Shown here piece after piece: positions 15,798 through 23,630 of a DNA stretch of 64,000 nucleotides. The position numbers and the translations under genes were made by a program. Below the pieces are notes generated by a model. The model was not told the origin of the DNA and made no database searches. It saw only the letters and a program-made list of their open reading frames with translations. The stretch covers positions 5,417 to 69,416 of the forward strand of contig CAAGHJ010000002.1 in the NCBI GenBank assembly GCA_900769635.1, written 5' to 3'. Origin of the DNA: Bacilli bacterium (GTDB lineage Bacteria > Bacillota_I > Bacilli_A > RF39 > UBA660). Numbering within the stretch: the stretch's first letter is position 1; every line of letters starts with the position of its first letter.

Positions 15798-16307
15798 ATG
15801 TCTCGTATCATCATCCCCATTATCCTTATAATAGGAATAATTTACGCCCTTATAAAAAAAATAAACATCTATGAATCCTTTACCGAAGGAGTAAAAGAAG
15901 GCCTCAAAATAACACTTGGCCTATTTCCCACCATTCTAGCAATGATATTAGCCATAAACATCCTTGTAAATAGCACCATTCTAAGTGACATAACCATCCA
16001 TCTCCAATCCCTTTTCACCTTCCTAAAATTCCCCCCTGAACTCTTCCCCCTCGCAATCCTTAGACCAATCAGTGGAAGTAGCAGCCTAATGTACCTCTCC
16101 AGCCTCCTCGGCGAAGTAGGTCCCGATACACAGTTAGGAAAAATTGCCAGCATAATGCAAGCCTCCACCGACACCACAATCTACATCCTCGTTCTCTATT
16201 TCGGTGCCGTTCAAATCAAAAAAATCCGCCACAGTCTCCTCGTTGGCCTCTTCACGGACTTCTGTGTCATCATTTTAAGTATAATAGTTGTTCGCTTTTT
16301 AGTTTAA
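15798..16307 (+). CDS. spmB: spore maturation protein B
   Basis: This 169-residue membrane protein pairs with SpmA. It has the Gate-domain features GVKEGLK, then LRPISGSSSLMYLSSLL near residues 90-107 and ASTDTTIYILVLYFG near 125-140. It starts 10 nt after spmA with AAAGGAGG upstream. It is the last gene of the dacB-spmA-spmB unit and is followed by a copy of the dispersed GC-rich motif. Confidence 0.9.
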   Translation: MSRIIIPIILIIGIIYALIKKINIYESFTEGVKEGLKITLGLFPTILAMILAINILVNSTILSDITIHLQSLFTFLKFPPELFPLAILRPISGSSSLMYLSSLLGEVGPDTQLGKIASIMQASTDTTIYILVLYFGAVQIKKIRHSLLVGLFTDFCVIILSIIVVRFLV

Positions 16308-16312
16308 AATTA

Positions 16313-16325
16313 CCTTATCGGGGGC
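16313..16325 (+). repeat. dispersed CCTTATCGGGGGC motif
   Basis: One copy of a short GC-rich motif (consensus CCCTAYMGGGGGY) found mostly at gene ends in the chromosomal part of this window. Here it lies 5 nt after the spmB stop and is followed by AAAA. Confidence 0.55.
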
Positions 16326-16333
16326 AAAAAACT

Positions 16334-16362
16334 TTGACATTGCCATACAATTATGATAGCAT
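16334..16362 (+). promoter_or_regulatory. fic promoter
   Basis: TTGACA (16334-16339) and TAGCAT (16357-16362) are spaced by 17 bases; the start would fall 15-20 nt before the fic ATG. Confidence 0.6.
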
Positions 16363-16382
16363 AAATATAGAGAGGAGAAATT

Positions 16383-17261
16383 ATGGATAGAAACAAATTA
16401 ATACCCATATTTGAGATGCTTAGAAAAGATACTCTAAATCACGAAGAAGCATCAAAGAAAATAGAAACAATATTTAACTGCTACAAAGAAAAAAAAGAAA
16501 AAGGAATTCTATATTCCAAAGAAGACTATATGCCCGAGATAATAATAGCCTCATATTTTACATATATAAATAGAAGTGATATGGAAGACATATACAGCTA
16601 TTTCAAAGCAAAATATATCTATAACGAAAACGAATTAGAACAAGTCCACGAATGGGACGAAATAAAAGGAATGGGTGTAGTATACGATTATATTACAGAC
16701 TATAAAGACTATGAAAAAGTAAATATATATACCCTTTTAAATATACATCAAAAACTCTTTTCCCTTGTCCCAAATCCAAGTGTAGGAGGTAAGTTCAGAG
16801 AACAAAATTCATACCTACTAGGAAATAGCGTAACCCTTTCTGACTACAACCAAATCCCCGCAGAAATTGCAAAACTGTATACAGAAAGCATCAATTTAGT
16901 AAAAACAGGAATTAAATTAAGAGATGATGCCCTAGCCGAAGATATCATTGATTATATAGATAATGCTGTAGAACTATCTTGTAAATTAATTAAAATACAT
17001 CCCTTTTATGATGGCAATGGGCGTAGTACTAGAGCTCTCCTTAACATATATTTCAAAATGGCAGGGATCCCTCCCGTATACGTTACCTATAAAGAAAGAG
17101 ACGAATACCTAGATGGAATGGCCAAAGCAATTAGAGATAAAGATTATAACCCCGACTATTCATCTATAAAAAAATTCTACTATTATAAAATATGTGACTC
17201 CCTAGTAGAACTAGATATCATAAAAGATAAAAGAAAAGGAAAGATTAGAGAACTAAGGTAG
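16383..17261 (+). CDS. Fic/DOC family protein (probable AMP transferase)
   Basis: This 292-residue protein has the complete Fic motif HPFYDGNGRSTR near residues 204-215, where His is the catalytic base that drives transfer of AMP to a hydroxyl of a target protein. The flap region around GGKFREQNSYLLGN is also typical. An N-terminal segment (NENELEQ near residue 82) sits where class II Fic proteins carry the inhibitory [S/T]xxxE[G/N] helix; Glu is present but the rest is altered. The start is backed by GAGAGGAG. The gene stands alone with its own promoter and terminator; no antitoxin gene is next to it. Confidence 0.87.
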   Translation: MDRNKLIPIFEMLRKDTLNHEEASKKIETIFNCYKEKKEKGILYSKEDYMPEIIIASYFTYINRSDMEDIYSYFKAKYIYNENELEQVHEWDEIKGMGVVYDYITDYKDYEKVNIYTLLNIHQKLFSLVPNPSVGGKFREQNSYLLGNSVTLSDYNQIPAEIAKLYTESINLVKTGIKLRDDALAEDIIDYIDNAVELSCKLIKIHPFYDGNGRSTRALLNIYFKMAGIPPVYVTYKERDEYLDGMAKAIRDKDYNPDYSSIKKFYYYKICDSLVELDIIKDKRKGKIRELR

Positions 17262-17271
17262 TTCCTTTTTT
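17250..17271 (+). terminator. fic terminator
   Basis: GAACTA (17250-17255) pairs with TAGTTC (17259-17264) and is followed by a run of T; it overlaps the end of fic. Confidence 0.7.
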
Positions 17272-17273
17272 TA

Positions 17274-17286
17274 CTCCCGATAGGGC
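17274..17286 (-). repeat. dispersed GCCCTATCGGGAG motif
   Basis: Copy of the dispersed motif in reverse orientation, directly after the fic terminator. Confidence 0.55.
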
Positions 17287-17356
17287 CCTTCCCAAAAAAA
17301 GACTTCACAAAAAAGCCATATTATGATATAATTCTATTGTAGAAAGTAGGGATAAA

Positions 17357-19228
17357 ATGAGTAAAAACATAAAACAAGAATTAGACGAAGAAACAGTAAT
17401 TGACGATATAACCAATGTTGCCCTTAGTATGGATAAGAACAATAAACTAACTATCGGCCTAGCAGAGGTTTTATATACACTATTTAGAGACTATCTAACT
17501 TACGATTTAGAAAGGCCCTTCTGGGCGAACAGAGATAGATTAGTCATAAGTGATAGCAGACTATCCAGTTTATATTATAGCCTCCTATACTTTATGAGTA
17601 ATGATTATAGCCTAACAGATCTAAAAAATTACGGCAAAAGAAATTCCCCTTGCACTAAAGACCTATCTTACGGCCGTAGCAATAGAGAAGAAGTATCATC
17701 AGGAATATTCACTAATACTCTCGGCACTTCCATAGGCCTCGCTATGGCAGAAAAAAAACTAGAAGAACGCTACAACACCGACCAATTAACACTATTCGAG
17801 TACTATACATATCTAATATGTACTAAAGAAAACCTCAAAAGCGGTAAAAGCTACGAAGCACTAAGTATAGCTAGTGAATATGGCCTCGATAACTTCATCT
17901 GTATCTGTGCCTATCTAAATAATGATGCCGGCCTCGAAAAAGACCGCATAATCGATACCTATATGGCTTGTGATTACGATGTAATGGAAATAAAAAACTT
18001 CGATAACACCAAAGAAATAGAAAAAACCCTTGATAAAGCCTCTAAAAGCGATCGCCCCGTTATGATAATCGTAAACATCGAAGAAGACATCATAAATGAC
18101 TACCAAGGAAACTATATACACAGTACAGAAAATACCAAACTCCTAAAAGCCGATATCATAACCCGTCTCAAAGAAGAATACAAAGATTGGTATAACAATT
18201 ATAGACTATATATGAGTAGTGCTAGTGACAAAGATAAAAACGAACTAGCCCACTTATTAAATAGCGAAACCGACCCCCTAAAATTAGACAAAATAATCGA
18301 TATGAATAAATTAAATTGCGATAAACCACTATCATATATCAATTACCAAATAATAAATATCATATCAAGCTTCCTCCCCAATTTCCTTATGGGTAGTAAC
18401 TATCCTTATGCCCATTATCTATTAAAAGGAAAAAACATCTATAACAGTGACAATTATCTCGGCAAAAATATCATCCTAGATAATAGAGACTATATAATAG
18501 GAGAAATAATGAATGCCTTCACTCTAACCGGCTATCGCCCCTATACATATAGCAAATTAATCTGTATAGATAGAATGAAAGAATCAATACGCTATAGTGC
18601 CCTTATGAATATACCATCAATATACATATTTGACGGAGATACCTTTGACGGAAATAGCACTTGTGATAGCCCCGTAGAAGAAATAGCATCCCTTCGAAAC
18701 ATTCCCAATCTCGAAGTATATCGCCCCTGCGATTACAAAGAATTAGTCGGTACTTGGAACGAAGTTCTAGAAAGTACCAAACCCTGTGTAATCATACTTT
18801 CCGACAAAAAACTAGAAAGTTTCAAATACACTAGCGTAAGTGAAGTAGCAAGTGGAGGCTATGTAATAAGTGAAGTAAAAAACCGCCTCGATCTAATCCT
18901 CCTATCTAGCGGTAGTGAAGTAGAACTAGCAATGAAACTAAAACAAGAACTCTTAAAAAACTATATCGAAGCCCGCGTCGTAACCGTTCCCAATCTAAAA
19001 AAGTTTATTGACAGTGACGCCTCATATCTCGCTCAAGTCCTACCCAAAGGATATAAACGCATCGCTCTCGAAAAATCAAACGATCCAATGTGGCAAACCA
19101 TTTTAAATACTGCTGATGACTTTATTTGCCTTAATAATTTTTCAAAAAATGGCCCTATCGGGGATGTAGAAGAATATTACGGTCTCGATATGTCTAGCCT
19201 TGTAATAAGAATAAAAGAAAATCTCTAA
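17357..19228 (+). CDS. transketolase homologue lacking catalytic motifs
   Basis: The 623 residues match transketolase over the full length (NRDRLVIS, GTSIGLAMAE, KSYEALSIASEYGLDN, GEIMNAFTLTGYRPY, ASLRNIPNLEVYRPCD), but the working residues are gone. The GHGS loop reads SRLSS. The GDG of the thiamine-diphosphate site is CTKEN and the following EG is KSG. The catalytic Glu region (VREH) reads NRDY, and the HQP loop is CDSP. It is therefore probably a pseudoenzyme with a binding or regulatory role. It remains a clean, full-length frame, so selection seems to have kept it. GTAGGGA precedes the start. Confidence 0.75.
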   Translation: MSKNIKQELDEETVIDDITNVALSMDKNNKLTIGLAEVLYTLFRDYLTYDLERPFWANRDRLVISDSRLSSLYYSLLYFMSNDYSLTDLKNYGKRNSPCTKDLSYGRSNREEVSSGIFTNTLGTSIGLAMAEKKLEERYNTDQLTLFEYYTYLICTKENLKSGKSYEALSIASEYGLDNFICICAYLNNDAGLEKDRIIDTYMACDYDVMEIKNFDNTKEIEKTLDKASKSDRPVMIIVNIEEDIINDYQGNYIHSTENTKLLKADIITRLKEEYKDWYNNYRLYMSSASDKDKNELAHLLNSETDPLKLDKIIDMNKLNCDKPLSYINYQIINIISSFLPNFLMGSNYPYAHYLLKGKNIYNSDNYLGKNIILDNRDYIIGEIMNAFTLTGYRPYTYSKLICIDRMKESIRYSALMNIPSIYIFDGDTFDGNSTCDSPVEEIASLRNIPNLEVYRPCDYKELVGTWNEVLESTKPCVIILSDKKLESFKYTSVSEVASGGYVISEVKNRLDLILLSSGSEVELAMKLKQELLKNYIEARVVTVPNLKKFIDSDASYLAQVLPKGYKRIALEKSNDPMWQTILNTADDFICLNNFSKNGPIGDVEEYYGLDMSSLVIRIKENL

Positions 19229-19233
19229 ACCCC

Positions 19234-19263
19234 TTGACAATTACAAATAATAAAGTGTATAAT
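19234..19263 (+). promoter_or_regulatory. promoter of the T-box / alaS unit
   Basis: TTGACA (19234-19239) and TATAAT (19258-19263), 18 bases apart, directly before the T-box leader. Confidence 0.8.
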
Positions 19264-19269
19264 AATAAC

Positions 19270-19487
19270 AGAAAAACGAAGTAAAAGATAAGTAAATTAA
19301 TAAATATTCATAGAGAGTTCGTGTTAGGTGGAAACGAATAATAAATATTAATCGAAGCTCCTTTTACAAAGTGCAGTTAATACCTGCCGGTTAACAGCCG
19401 TTATCCAAATTAAGTGTGCTAAAAGCAAATTAGGATGGTACCACGGATTACTTTCGTTCCTAAAAGGAAAGGGAGTAATCCTTTTTA
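19270..19487 (+). ncRNA. T-box leader, alanine-specific
   Basis: The leader carries the T-box sequence (TAGGATGGTACCACG, 19431-19445), which binds the 3' end of uncharged tRNA. The terminator is GGATTAC (19445-19451) with GTAATCC (19475-19481) and five T. A GCT codon at 19357-19359 in the upstream stem fits an alanine specifier, matching alaS in the downstream operon. Uncharged tRNA-Ala would prevent termination and raise expression. Confidence 0.88.
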
Positions 19488-19511
19488 GTTATATGAAAGG
19501 AAGTGTATAAT

Positions 19512-20087
19512 ATGAATAAAATTATAGCTATAGTCGGTATGTGTGGAAGTGGCAAAAGCATTGCTACAGACTTACTAGAAAAAAAAGGTTGGAATAAAGT
19601 ATATTTCGGAGGCCTCGTATACGATAAGATGAACGAAGAAGGAATACCCATAACCCCCGAAACCCAAAAAGAATATAGAGAAAAAATAAGAAAAGAATAC
19701 GGAATGGCTGCCGTTGCCAAACTATTATATCCCAAAATAAAAAAATGCTATGAAGAAAAAGATACCGTTCTTGACGGCCTATACTCTTGGGATGAATACA
19801 AATTCTTAAAAGAAGAACTAGGAGATAACTTCTATACCATAGCTGTTGTATGCGACAAAAACATCCGTTATGAAAGACTAGAAAACAGAGTAGAAAGACC
19901 CTTCAATAATGAAGAAGCCCAAAGAAGAGACTTAACAGAAATAGAAAACATCGCCAAAGCTCCCCCAATAGCTTATGCCGATTACTTCTTATTCAATAAT
20001 GGGACAACCAAAGAATACGAAGAAAGACTAAATACAATACTAAAAGACATAGAAAGGAGAATGAACAATGAAGAAACTAAAAGGTAA
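19512..20087 (+). CDS. P-loop kinase resembling dephospho-CoA kinase
   Basis: The protein has 191 residues from ATG 19512 (AAAGGAAG upstream). The P-loop GMCGSGKS lies at residues 9-16. It also has a VLDGLYSWDEY segment, a LENRVERPF lid-like segment and a C-terminal YFLFNNGT strand, as in dephospho-CoA or nucleotide kinases. It is placed between the alanine T-box and alaS and overlaps alaS by 20 nt, so it is induced by alanine starvation. The link between alanine supply and this kinase is not explained by known CoA synthesis and may point to a different substrate. Confidence 0.65.
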   Translation: MNKIIAIVGMCGSGKSIATDLLEKKGWNKVYFGGLVYDKMNEEGIPITPETQKEYREKIRKEYGMAAVAKLLYPKIKKCYEEKDTVLDGLYSWDEYKFLKEELGDNFYTIAVVCDKNIRYERLENRVERPFNNEEAQRRDLTEIENIAKAPPIAYADYFLFNNGTTKEYEERLNTILKDIERRMNNEETKR

Positions 20088-22764
20088 TGACGTAATAAAA
20101 ACATTTTTAGGTTATTTTGAAGAACACGGTCATAAAATAATGGAAAGCGGTAGCCTTATTCCTCACGATGACCCCTCTGTTCTCTGGATAAATGCCGGTG
20201 TAACCCCCCTCAAAAAATACTTTGATGGAACCCTTATGCCTCCCTGTAAAAGACTAACAAGTTGTCAAAAATGCATAAGAACAGGAGATATAGAAGTAGT
20301 AGGTAAAACCGCTCGTCATCATACCTTCTTCCAAATGCTCGGAAACTTCTCTATAGGAGACTACTTCAAAAAAGAAGCCCTAACTATGGCTCTTGAACTA
20401 CTAACTAGTCCCAAATACTTCGATATAGATGTAAATAAACTATATATGACTGTCTATCCCAGTGATACCGAAGCCATAGAAATATGGAAAAGCCTCGGTA
20501 TAAAAGATGACCATATCATAAAATTAGAAGGTAACTACTGGGAAATAGGCCCTGGACCAAGTGGCCCCGATTCCGAAATATTTTATGACCGTGGTAGCAA
20601 ATACGATAAAGAAAATCAAGGAATAAAACTCCTCCAAAACGATATCGAAAACGATCGCTACATAGAAATATGGAACAACGTATTCAGTCAGTACAATGCC
20701 AAAGAAGGAGTCAAAAGAGAGGCCTACGAAGAACTTCCAAGTAAAAATATCGATACCGGTATGGGCGTTGAAAGAATGGCTTGCATCCTTCAAGAAACCG
20801 AAACCAACTACGAAACCGATATGTTTATGCCCATTATGGACGAAATAAGTAGTATCTGTCATATAGAATACTTTGGCCAAATAGAATTCAAAGTAATAGC
20901 TGATCACATAAGAACCCTTGTCTTTGCCTTAGGTGATGGAGCAACCTTCGAAAACTATGGCCGTGGTTACGTATTAAGAAGACTCTTACGAAGAGCCGTA
21001 AGAATGAGCCGTAAACTAAATATAAATCATAGCTTTATGTCTAATTTAGTCAAAGTAGTTGTCGATAACTATAAAGAAATATACCCATATCTTGTCAAAG
21101 AAGAAGAAAATATAAAAGAATTAATAACTAAGGAAGAAGAACTATTCCATAAAACCCTCCTTTCTGGAGAAAAAAGACTAGAAGAACTCTTTACAACAAG
21201 TAGTAATAAAAAAATAAGCGGTAAAGAAGCCTTTAAACTATACGATACTTACGGTTTCCCTGTCGAACTAACTACAGAAATAGCCGAGGAAAAAGGCTTT
21301 ACTGTCGATACCGAAGAATTCAAAAAATATATGGATATGCAAAAAGAAACCGCTCGTAGTAATAGAAAAAACTATAAAAGTATGAATATGCAAAGTGAAG
21401 CCATTATAAACTACAAAGAAGAAAGCGAATTCGTAGGTTACGATACCCTAACTACCGAAAGCAAAGTAATGGGAATAATAAGAGATGATGAACTAGTAAA
21501 TAGTTCCAGTACCGATTGCCTAGTCATATTAGATAAATGCCCATTCTATGCCGAAAGCGGTGGCCAAGTTAGCGATCAAGGCACAATAAAAAATGAAAGT
21601 GCTAAACTAGAAGTCCTTAACGTTATCAAAAGTCCAAACGGCCAAAACCTAATTCACGTTGAAGTCAAAAACGGCCTTATAACTACCGGCGACACCGTTA
21701 CCGCTACTGTTGATAAAGATTTCCGAAGCGATATAACCAAAAACCATAGTGCTGTCCACTTACTTCAAAAAACCCTTCAAGACATCTTTGGAGATTCCCT
21801 TCATCAAGCCGGAAGCAATGTTACTAACGAAAGTTTCCGTTTCGACTTCAATTACCGAGGTCGTCTTAGCGATGAAATAATAACCAAAGTCGAAGAAGAA
21901 GTAAACAAAAAAATCAGTCAAAATATCGATACCCATATCAGTTATATGAAACTAGATGAAGCCAAAAAAAGAGGAGCAATGGCCCTTTTCGAGGACAAGT
22001 ATGGTGACATCGTTAGAGTAGTGGAACTAGGAGATTCCATTGAACTATGCGGAGGAACCCACGTCAAAAATACCGGTGACATAAAGAAAGTAGGTATCAT
22101 TAATGTCGAAAATAAAGGTAGCGATATTTACCGAATTACAGGTACTTCCGATAGATGGATAATCCCAATGATGCAACGAGAAATAGCTCCATATAATGAC
22201 GATATGATTAAACTCCTCGGTAAAGTCAAAAAAATATTAATGGATGCTGATAAAATGGATATTAAACTAAACTGGAGTTACGATATAAATAACGATGCTC
22301 CAACCTGTTATAACGATATAGTATTCAATAGAAACGAAGTAAAAGGCCTCAAAGAAGAAGTAAAAAACCTCGAAAAAAAATATATGGAATTAAAAAGCCA
22401 AAAATCCGTAAGTGATCTAAGTAACTTTATGGAAAATATAAATAACATAAATAATATAAATACTGTCATTGCCATAACAAAAGACTATGACGTAAATACC
22501 CTAAAACAAATAGTAGATAATCTTTCTAATAGAATAGAAAATAGCTTCATTCTCCTTGCTAATGTCGGTGAAAATAGCGTTAACTTCGTTTGCAAAAATA
22601 AAACAACTAATGAAAATATTGATGCTGGTAAAATCATTAAACACCTAAGCCTAAAATGCAGTGGAAATGGCGGAGGCAATAAAACCTTTGCCCAAGGCGG
22701 AGGAAGTGATACCACTAACGTAAGTATGTATCTAAAAGAAATAAAAGAAAGTCTAGCATCATAA
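20068..22764 (+). CDS. alaS: alanyl-tRNA synthetase
   Basis: This 898-residue protein has normal family length. The N-terminal class II core includes ARHHTFFQMLGNFS near residue 75 and the DTGMGVERM motif. The editing domain has the zinc-binding KNHSAVHLLQ and CGGTHVKNTGDI motifs. The C-terminal C-Ala domain ends with a Gly-rich stretch (GNGGGNKTFAQGGG). It charges tRNA-Ala and clears mischarged Ser and Gly. It is translationally coupled to the kinase upstream and controlled by the alanine T-box. Confidence 0.97.
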   Translation: MKKLKGNDVIKTFLGYFEEHGHKIMESGSLIPHDDPSVLWINAGVTPLKKYFDGTLMPPCKRLTSCQKCIRTGDIEVVGKTARHHTFFQMLGNFSIGDYFKKEALTMALELLTSPKYFDIDVNKLYMTVYPSDTEAIEIWKSLGIKDDHIIKLEGNYWEIGPGPSGPDSEIFYDRGSKYDKENQGIKLLQNDIENDRYIEIWNNVFSQYNAKEGVKREAYEELPSKNIDTGMGVERMACILQETETNYETDMFMPIMDEISSICHIEYFGQIEFKVIADHIRTLVFALGDGATFENYGRGYVLRRLLRRAVRMSRKLNINHSFMSNLVKVVVDNYKEIYPYLVKEEENIKELITKEEELFHKTLLSGEKRLEELFTTSSNKKISGKEAFKLYDTYGFPVELTTEIAEEKGFTVDTEEFKKYMDMQKETARSNRKNYKSMNMQSEAIINYKEESEFVGYDTLTTESKVMGIIRDDELVNSSSTDCLVILDKCPFYAESGGQVSDQGTIKNESAKLEVLNVIKSPNGQNLIHVEVKNGLITTGDTVTATVDKDFRSDITKNHSAVHLLQKTLQDIFGDSLHQAGSNVTNESFRFDFNYRGRLSDEIITKVEEEVNKKISQNIDTHISYMKLDEAKKRGAMALFEDKYGDIVRVVELGDSIELCGGTHVKNTGDIKKVGIINVENKGSDIYRITGTSDRWIIPMMQREIAPYNDDMIKLLGKVKKILMDADKMDIKLNWSYDINNDAPTCYNDIVFNRNEVKGLKEEVKNLEKKYMELKSQKSVSDLSNFMENINNINNINTVIAITKDYDVNTLKQIVDNLSNRIENSFILLANVGENSVNFVCKNKTTNENIDAGKIIKHLSLKCSGNGGGNKTFAQGGGSDTTNVSMYLKEIKESLAS

Positions 22765-22776
22765 GACTTTCTTTTA
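22743..22776 (+). terminator. alaS terminator
   Basis: A perfect 12-bp stem (22743-22754 with 22764-22775) whose 3' arm ends in TTTT; the 5' arm lies within the last alaS codons. Confidence 0.85.
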
Positions 22777-22857
22777 TTACTCCATACTATATTTAAAAAA
22801 TTATAGATTAGTTCCCAAATATATGATAAAATATAAATAGAAGTAAAGGAGACAATT

Positions 22858-23538
22858 ATGGAATACTTTAAAAAATTTATCTACGCCCTAAAAGAAATAT
22901 TTATAATCTATATATTAGAGTACATCGTTCTTTTTGGAATTAGTATAATATACACTATGTGTGGTGGAAACAATGTCAAACACTTTGTCATAAACTATAT
23001 GCCCTATATACTACTAACCTTTAATATAATAGTAATAATTATTCTATATAAAAAATACTATAAACAAGAGAAAAATATAAGTCCAAAGAAAATAATTCCC
23101 CTCGCTATGATTGGCGTATTTTCCGCCACATTTATGAATATGCTACTATTTAAAGTAGGAGGATCCGGTACAAGTTCCAATATGAGCTTATGGCTAGTAG
23201 TTCTATCTACAGGCTTTATAGGTCCCATTATGGAAGAACTACTATTTAGATATATCTATCTAAATAAACTCCTAAAATTCAATGACGAAAATACCAGTAT
23301 AATGATAAGTACATTTGTCTTTGCAATTCTCCACGGTACACTATATAATATGATATATGCCTTTGTTCTAGGCTTAATACTAAGTAAAATATATCTCAAA
23401 TACAAAAACATAAAAGCCAGTATGCTTGTCCATATAAGTGCAAATCTAATCGTAATATTTCTAACCAGCTTTGATATATACTTACTTATAATTAGTCTAA
23501 TAGGACTAATTATAAGTTATAAAATAGAACAAAGATAA
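22858..23538 (+). CDS. CPBP-family intramembrane metalloprotease
   Basis: This 226-residue membrane protein has about six to eight hydrophobic helices. It has the CAAX/CPBP motifs: EELLFR near residues 125-130, a FAILHG motif about 30 residues later and an HISAN motif near residue 198. These supply the metal-binding Glu and His residues. The family cleaves membrane proteins or peptides and includes immunity proteins for bacteriocins. It has an AAAGGAG ribosome site and stands alone between alaS and mutL. Confidence 0.85.
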   Translation: MEYFKKFIYALKEIFIIYILEYIVLFGISIIYTMCGGNNVKHFVINYMPYILLTFNIIVIIILYKKYYKQEKNISPKKIIPLAMIGVFSATFMNMLLFKVGGSGTSSNMSLWLVVLSTGFIGPIMEELLFRYIYLNKLLKFNDENTSIMISTFVFAILHGTLYNMIYAFVLGLILSKIYLKYKNIKASMLVHISANLIVIFLTSFDIYLLIISLIGLIISYKIEQR

Positions 23539-23577
23539 AAAACTAAAAATATAATTAACGACACATCTTCAAATGTG

Positions 23578-23606
23578 TTGTTTTAATTCCCCAAAAATGA
23601 TATAAT
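23578..23606 (+). promoter_or_regulatory. mutL promoter
   Basis: TTGTTT (23578-23583) and TATAAT (23601-23606) with 17-base spacing. An ACACAT/ATGTGT hairpin (about 23561-23578) just before it may end the upstream gene. Confidence 0.6.
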
Positions 23607-23630
23607 TGTAATAGAAATGAGGAAGTATTT

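Noticed and set aside
19151..19165. Counting the GCCCTATCGGGG sequence as a dispersed repeat copy
   Set aside because: It encodes part of a Gly-Pro-Ile-Gly segment that transketolases conserve, so coding constraint may explain it; listed only as similar.
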